In this document: in pieces, positions 60,296 through 64,000 of the stretch
Numbering within the stretch: position 1 is the first letter of the stretch
How the letters are laid out: the number at the start of each line of letters is the position of its first letter
Source: Methylobacterium sp. J-076
Lineage (GTDB): Bacteria > Pseudomonadota > Alphaproteobacteria > Rhizobiales > Beijerinckiaceae
Reading direction: 5' to 3'
NCBI RefSeq assembly: GCF_022829405.1
Contig: NZ_JAKSXW010000149.1
Location: forward strand, 310,001-374,000
Length of the DNA stretch: 64,000 bases
Notes under the pieces: model-generated
The model's input: only the letters and a program-made list of their open reading frames with translations
Database searches by the model: none
Told to the model about the DNA's origin: nothing
Made by a program: the position numbers and the translations under genes

Positions 60296-61849
60296 ATGGA
60301 CAGCCTACGCGACATCCATGGGATACGTCGGTTTCCGGGCGAGCCGACCAGCCCATCGCGGCCACGTCGACGGGTCCGCAACGCGCGAGGCTCGCGCGCC
60401 ACGCTCGCCGCGGCCCTGTGCCTGGGCTGCGCGCCGTTTTCCGCGTCCGGGCAGACGGCCAACACGGGCGCCGGCGGCGACCCGCGCACCTCGGTCGCCC
60501 AGCCCGAGGTATCCGGCAAGCCATCCGCCGTCGCCACGACCTCGATCCAGGCGACGCTCGGCGATGCCGCTGACCCAACCGGGTTGCGCCGCTTCCTGTC
60601 CGACCGGGGCATCGTCCTCAGCTTCAACGCCATCGCCGACATCCTCGGGGACACCAGCGGCGGCACGCGCCGCACAGCCACCGTCCTCGGTCGCCTCGAC
60701 ATGCAGCTCGATGCCGACCTCGACCGACTCGCGGGATGGAAGGGTTTGGCGTTCCGGGTCGAGGCCTTCCAGATCAACGGCGCAGGGCTGTCCCGGGCCG
60801 CCGTCAACGACCTCGCCGTGGTCAGCGAACTGGAGGCGCTTCCATCGACGCGCCTGTACGAACTCTGGATCGAGCAGCAATTTCTCGACGGCCAACTCGG
60901 CATCAAGTTGGGACAGGTCGCCGCCGACACCGAGTTCCTGGTCAGCCAGACCGCGACGCTGTTCATCAACTCGACGTTCGGATGGCCGACCCTCACCGGG
61001 ACCAACCTGCCGAGCGGCGGCCCGGCTTACCCGTTCGGAGCCCCGGCGGTCCGGGCCAAATACCTGCCGACGCCGAACCTGTCGTTCCAAGTCGGGCTGT
61101 TCGACGGTGACCCGGCCGGACCGGCCCGGCCGTGGAACGACCCGGACCCGCAGCGGCGCAACCGTACCGGCACGAACTTCCGGCTTTCCGACCCGGCGTT
61201 CCTGATCGCGGAGGCAGCCTACGCGTACAACGTCGAGGAACGGGACCGGACGGGGGCGGTACTCGCCGAGCCCGGGACGGTGACCTTCGGGGGGTGGCAC
61301 CATTTCGGCCGCTTCGATTCGCTCAGGGTGGACGACACGGGTCGCTCGCTCGCCGACCCCTCGACCAGCGGGGTCGCCCGCAGGTTTCGGGGCAACGACG
61401 GCCTGTACGGGATCATCGATCAGACCGTGTACCGAGAGCCGGACGACAGTGGTCAGGGCGCAAGCGCATTCGTGCGCGCTATGGCCTCGCCCGGCGACCG
61501 CAACCTGGTTGACCTCTACCTCGACGCCGGCGTGGGCTACCGCGGGCTGATGCCCGGGCGGTCGAACGACACCGCCGGCGTCGCCGTGTCCTACGCGCGC
61601 ATCTCGTCATCCGCCCGCGGGGCCGACCGGGACACCATCCTGGAGACGGGTGTCGCGATGCCGCGCCGCCGGTTCGAGGCGCTGGTCGAGGCGACGTACC
61701 AAGCGGTCCTTGGTCCGGGCGTCACGGTGCAGCCGAACGTCCAGTACGTCTTCCATCCGGGGGGCAACGTCCCGGACCCGCGCGACGAGCTCGGACGCCG
61801 GATCAGGAACGCCACGGTCGTGGGTATGCGGGCTACGCTGACCTATTGA
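60296..61849 (+). CDS. OprB-type carbohydrate-selective porin
   Basis: A 517-residue outer-membrane protein. After an Arg-rich n-region, the signal core is TLAAALCLGCAPFSASGQ. The mature barrel has repeated aromatic-ending strands, with early features typical of OprB (a short Asp/Ala-rich start, ADILGDTSGGTRRTATVLGR, then LYELWIEQQFLDGQLGIKLG and QVAADTEFLVSQTATLFINS). It ends TVVGMRATLTY, with the terminal aromatic residue required for outer-membrane assembly. OprB porins pass sugars such as glucose. The N-terminal 30 residues are unusual, so the start could be further downstream. Confidence 0.88.
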   Translation: MDSLRDIHGIRRFPGEPTSPSRPRRRVRNARGSRATLAAALCLGCAPFSASGQTANTGAGGDPRTSVAQPEVSGKPSAVATTSIQATLGDAADPTGLRRFLSDRGIVLSFNAIADILGDTSGGTRRTATVLGRLDMQLDADLDRLAGWKGLAFRVEAFQINGAGLSRAAVNDLAVVSELEALPSTRLYELWIEQQFLDGQLGIKLGQVAADTEFLVSQTATLFINSTFGWPTLTGTNLPSGGPAYPFGAPAVRAKYLPTPNLSFQVGLFDGDPAGPARPWNDPDPQRRNRTGTNFRLSDPAFLIAEAAYAYNVEERDRTGAVLAEPGTVTFGGWHHFGRFDSLRVDDTGRSLADPSTSGVARRFRGNDGLYGIIDQTVYREPDDSGQGASAFVRAMASPGDRNLVDLYLDAGVGYRGLMPGRSNDTAGVAVSYARISSSARGADRDTILETGVAMPRRRFEALVEATYQAVLGPGVTVQPNVQYVFHPGGNVPDPRDELGRRIRNATVVGMRATLTY

Positions 61850-61936
61850 GCGAGCTTCGACATCGTACGGTCCCTCGGAGGGGGGGCCGCCTCTAGGGTG
61901 ATCCCATTTCGGTAGATGCCGTCCGGATACCGGTCG

Positions 61937-63763
61937 TCATACGTGCGCTCGCGATGGCTCTTCGACCTGGTCGGCGCCGTAAACATTCGGCGGCGCCAGG
62001 ACGAGCAGGCGGTCTTCCTCGGCGGGGACGGCGTGCTCGTTGTCGACCGACAGGAGGTCGACCGCCCCGTCCGTCTTGATGACGATCAAGGCAAGCGCGT
62101 CGACCTGCGCCCCCGTGTCTGCGGCAACGACATCGAAGCGCCATCCAGCCTCGTGCCGCCCGGCCAGCGCGTCGAAGTCGGTCCCGCCGTCGCCGAGCAC
62201 CTTGCCTCGCGTATCCCGGCTGACGCCGGTATCCTCGTGCAGGAGATGATCTGCCGAGAGTGCGAGTTGATAGACGCGTTCGCGGCCGATCTCGGGGGCC
62301 AGCCGCGTGCACACCAACGCGTTGTAGAGCTCGTCCCGGGTCGCGGCGAGAAGGTGGTCCGGGGGATGGTCGGCCAAGCCTTCCTCCGCATGCCGAGAGA
62401 GCAGCTCGGCCTGCAGGGTCGGCACGCCCGCATCGCGGGCGGTCTGGAGCGCGCCGGGGTAGGTATCGATCAGCACCACCGGCACCCCCGCGCGATGCAA
62501 CGCGACGACCATGTCGCTCGCCCACGGAGACGCTCCCACGACGGCGAGCCGCTGGGTCTCGGCCGCGGTGGACAGTCCCAGTCGTCGGGCCAGCGGCCCC
62601 AGCGAGAAGCCGTGGAGGATGACCGTGGCCACGATGACCGCGAACACGGTGCGCTGGATCAGGTCGCCGCCGGCATGACCCGCCTCGCTCAGACGAGGCC
62701 CGGCCAAGCCGGCGACGGCGGCCGCGACGATGCCGCGGGGGCCTATCCAGCCCACGAACAGGCGCTCCCGCCGGGACAAGTCGCTACCCAGCGTCGCGAG
62801 CCAAATGGCGGCCGGGCGAACCACGAACAGGATGGCCGCCGCGAGCCCGAGGATCGGCAGGGACAGCTTTCCGAGGACGCCCAAGTCGAGGTCGGCAGTC
62901 AGCACGACGAACAGGCAGGACACGAGCAGGACGACGAGCGCCTCCTTGAACCGCCGCAACTCGCCCAGGCCCGGCACGTGCCGGTTGGCCAGCGCGATCC
63001 CGAACACGGTCGCGCCGATCAGCCCGGCCTCGTGCATGAGCAGGTTCGGGACGACGGAGGCGACGAGTGCGAGGGCGAGCAGCACGGGCGTCTTGAGCGT
63101 TTCCGGGACGAGATCGCGCCGGAACGCCCAGGCGACCGACAGGGCGGAGCCGACGCCGAGGCCGCCCGCCACCAGCACGCCTTCGGCGAGGTGGAGCGCC
63201 AAAGCGGCCGCCGGGGTCTCGCCGGCGCCGTGGGGTACGCCCACCAGGATCTCGATGACGACTGCCGTGAGGATGGCCCCGACCGGGTCGTTGACGATGG
63301 CCTCCCACTTCAGGAACGCCGCCGACCGTCGTTCCAGGCGGGCATGGCGCAGCAGGGGCAGGATCACGGTCGGCCCGGTGACGACGAGGATGGCGCCGAA
63401 CACCGAGGCGGGCCCCCACATCATCCCGCCGATCAGGTGGGCGGCGAGGGTGCCCAGGACGAAGTTGACCGGCAGCGCGAAGGCAGTGAGCCGCAGCACA
63501 CCCTCGCCCGAGGCCCTGAGTTCGCGGAAGTCGAGGGCCAGACCGCCCTCGAACACCACGATGGCCACGGCCAACCCGATAAGGGGTCGCAGGTTTTCCC
63601 CAAAGTCGCGGGTGGGGTGCAGCAGGCCGAGCACGGGCCCAACGAGGAACCCGAGCGCGAGCAGCAGCACGATGGCGGGGATGCGCAGGCGCGCGGCGAG
63701 CACCTGGGCGGCGATGCCGCCACCCACGATGCAGAGCACCGCCGTCGCTAAACCGTGTTCCAT
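61937..63763 (-). CDS. cation/proton antiporter with C-terminal Rossmann domain
   Basis: A 608-residue membrane protein (ATG 63763, preceded by GGGGGATGG). The N-terminal ~400 residues have ~12 helices including IVVFEGGLALDFRELRASGE, VTGPTVILPLLRHARL and the paired-Asp helix FLKWEAIVNDPVGAILTAVV (NDP core). The C-terminal ~200 residues have a TrkA-N-like Rossmann fold (AVVGASPWASDMVVALHRAG, DTYPGALQTARDAGVPTLQA), as found in K+-linked CPA antiporters where NAD(H) or nucleotides gate transport. It is the second antiporter of the region. Convergent with the porin gene. Confidence 0.88.
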   Translation of the reverse strand: MEHGLATAVLCIVGGGIAAQVLAARLRIPAIVLLLALGFLVGPVLGLLHPTRDFGENLRPLIGLAVAIVVFEGGLALDFRELRASGEGVLRLTAFALPVNFVLGTLAAHLIGGMMWGPASVFGAILVVTGPTVILPLLRHARLERRSAAFLKWEAIVNDPVGAILTAVVIEILVGVPHGAGETPAAALALHLAEGVLVAGGLGVGSALSVAWAFRRDLVPETLKTPVLLALALVASVVPNLLMHEAGLIGATVFGIALANRHVPGLGELRRFKEALVVLLVSCLFVVLTADLDLGVLGKLSLPILGLAAAILFVVRPAAIWLATLGSDLSRRERLFVGWIGPRGIVAAAVAGLAGPRLSEAGHAGGDLIQRTVFAVIVATVILHGFSLGPLARRLGLSTAAETQRLAVVGASPWASDMVVALHRAGVPVVLIDTYPGALQTARDAGVPTLQAELLSRHAEEGLADHPPDHLLAATRDELYNALVCTRLAPEIGRERVYQLALSADHLLHEDTGVSRDTRGKVLGDGGTDFDALAGRHEAGWRFDVVAADTGAQVDALALIVIKTDGAVDLLSVDNEHAVPAEEDRLLVLAPPNVYGADQVEEPSRAHV

Positions 63764-63879
63764 CCATCCCCCTCCGGGCAAGCCTATCGCCGTGGCAGTC
63801 CGACTGCCTCACCGGCGGAGGGATCGGTGCCACCTCCGGCGTATGAGCCGGATGGCATGCCCCACAACGGGTCGAGGAT

Positions 63880-64000
63880 CATAGGACTCCCGATACGGCT
63901 GCAGTCGTGGTCGCATCCACGGCATTCGCCTGGCGGTTGTCGAGCTTGCGCAGCTCGGTGGCGATGTCCTGCAGGCTGGCGTCACCCTTACGCAGCACCT
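63880..64000 (-). CDS. 3' end of a receiver-domain protein (start outside the window)
   Basis: The minus-strand frame ending at TGA 63882-63880 is open to the window edge. Its last 39 residues begin VLRKGDASLQDIATELRKLD and end TTTAAVSGVL. The opening block matches the C-terminus of the hybrid kinase at 54066-56030 (VLRKGDASLQSLVAEVDRL). So this is the end of another receiver or hybrid kinase of that type. Nothing more can be said from the visible part. Confidence 0.6.

Noticed and set aside
61916..63751. A 611-codon plus-strand open frame opposite the second antiporter
   Set aside because: The minus strand has transmembrane helices and family motifs; the plus frame is Gln/Arg/Gly-rich shadow.

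Overview
The window is GC-rich DNA from an alphaproteobacterium, most likely a Methylobacterium/Methylorubrum-type member of the Hyphomicrobiales. This rests on an Irr-type iron regulator, a plant-type (class II) DAHP synthase, NDUFAF5-like and DUF2188 proteins, an Irr/fabA-fabB-fabI block, an alphaproteobacterial GAAC-N7-GAAC SOS box and several small secreted families typical of this group. No rRNA, CRISPR array or recognisable insertion sequence was found.

Positions 1-30417 are ordinary chromosome. In order they hold the end of an unidentified gene, rpiA, a DUF2059 protein, an O-antigen-ligase-like polymerase, glutathione reductase, a stand-alone sigma-70 region 1.1 protein, class II DAHP synthase, a large GGDEF/EAL protein with a GADEF active site, a cupredoxin, a HlyD adaptor, a CysZ-like (EI24) protein, an FAD amine oxidase, a membrane cyclic-nucleotide-binding protein, a D-2-hydroxyacid dehydrogenase, an SH3 protein, irr divergent from fabA-fabB-fabI, small proteins, a SAM methyltransferase, comF, a GNAT, zapE, ubiE-ubiB, leuB and leuA. 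Upstream of leuA is a leucine-rich leader ORF that looks like a transcription attenuator. The block ends with tRNA-Lys(CTT).

Positions 30418 to about 40650 have the character of a phage-derived or integrative element next to the tRNA, although no integrase is visible and no second att copy was found. It holds a PcfJ-like protein, a protein with an ADP-ribosyltransferase-like N-terminus, an XRE repressor behind a long inverted repeat, a minus-strand operon of seven small genes coupled mostly by ATGA overlaps, two tRNA-like halves in permuted order, a large AAA+ ATPase with small follower genes (one frameshifted), and a UmuD-like remnant behind an SOS box.

Positions 40650-64000 are an accessory stress and sensing region. 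It begins with small secreted or membrane proteins (GCG_CRPN-like, DUF3309-like, DUF3606). Next come a cation/proton antiporter and a large GAF/PAS HWE histidine kinase translationally coupled to a single-domain response regulator. These are followed by a LOV (blue-light) hybrid kinase, a DUF4118 hybrid kinase with two receivers, a transglutaminase-like protein, an AI-2E permease with a C-terminal cobalamin-binding-like domain, a ZntB/CorA transporter, an OprB-type porin and a second antiporter with a Rossmann domain. The window ends in the tail of another receiver protein whose C-terminus resembles that of the DUF4118 kinase. Together these suggest sensing of light and redox or ionic stress coupled to ion and pH homeostasis, but that link is inferred from proximity only.
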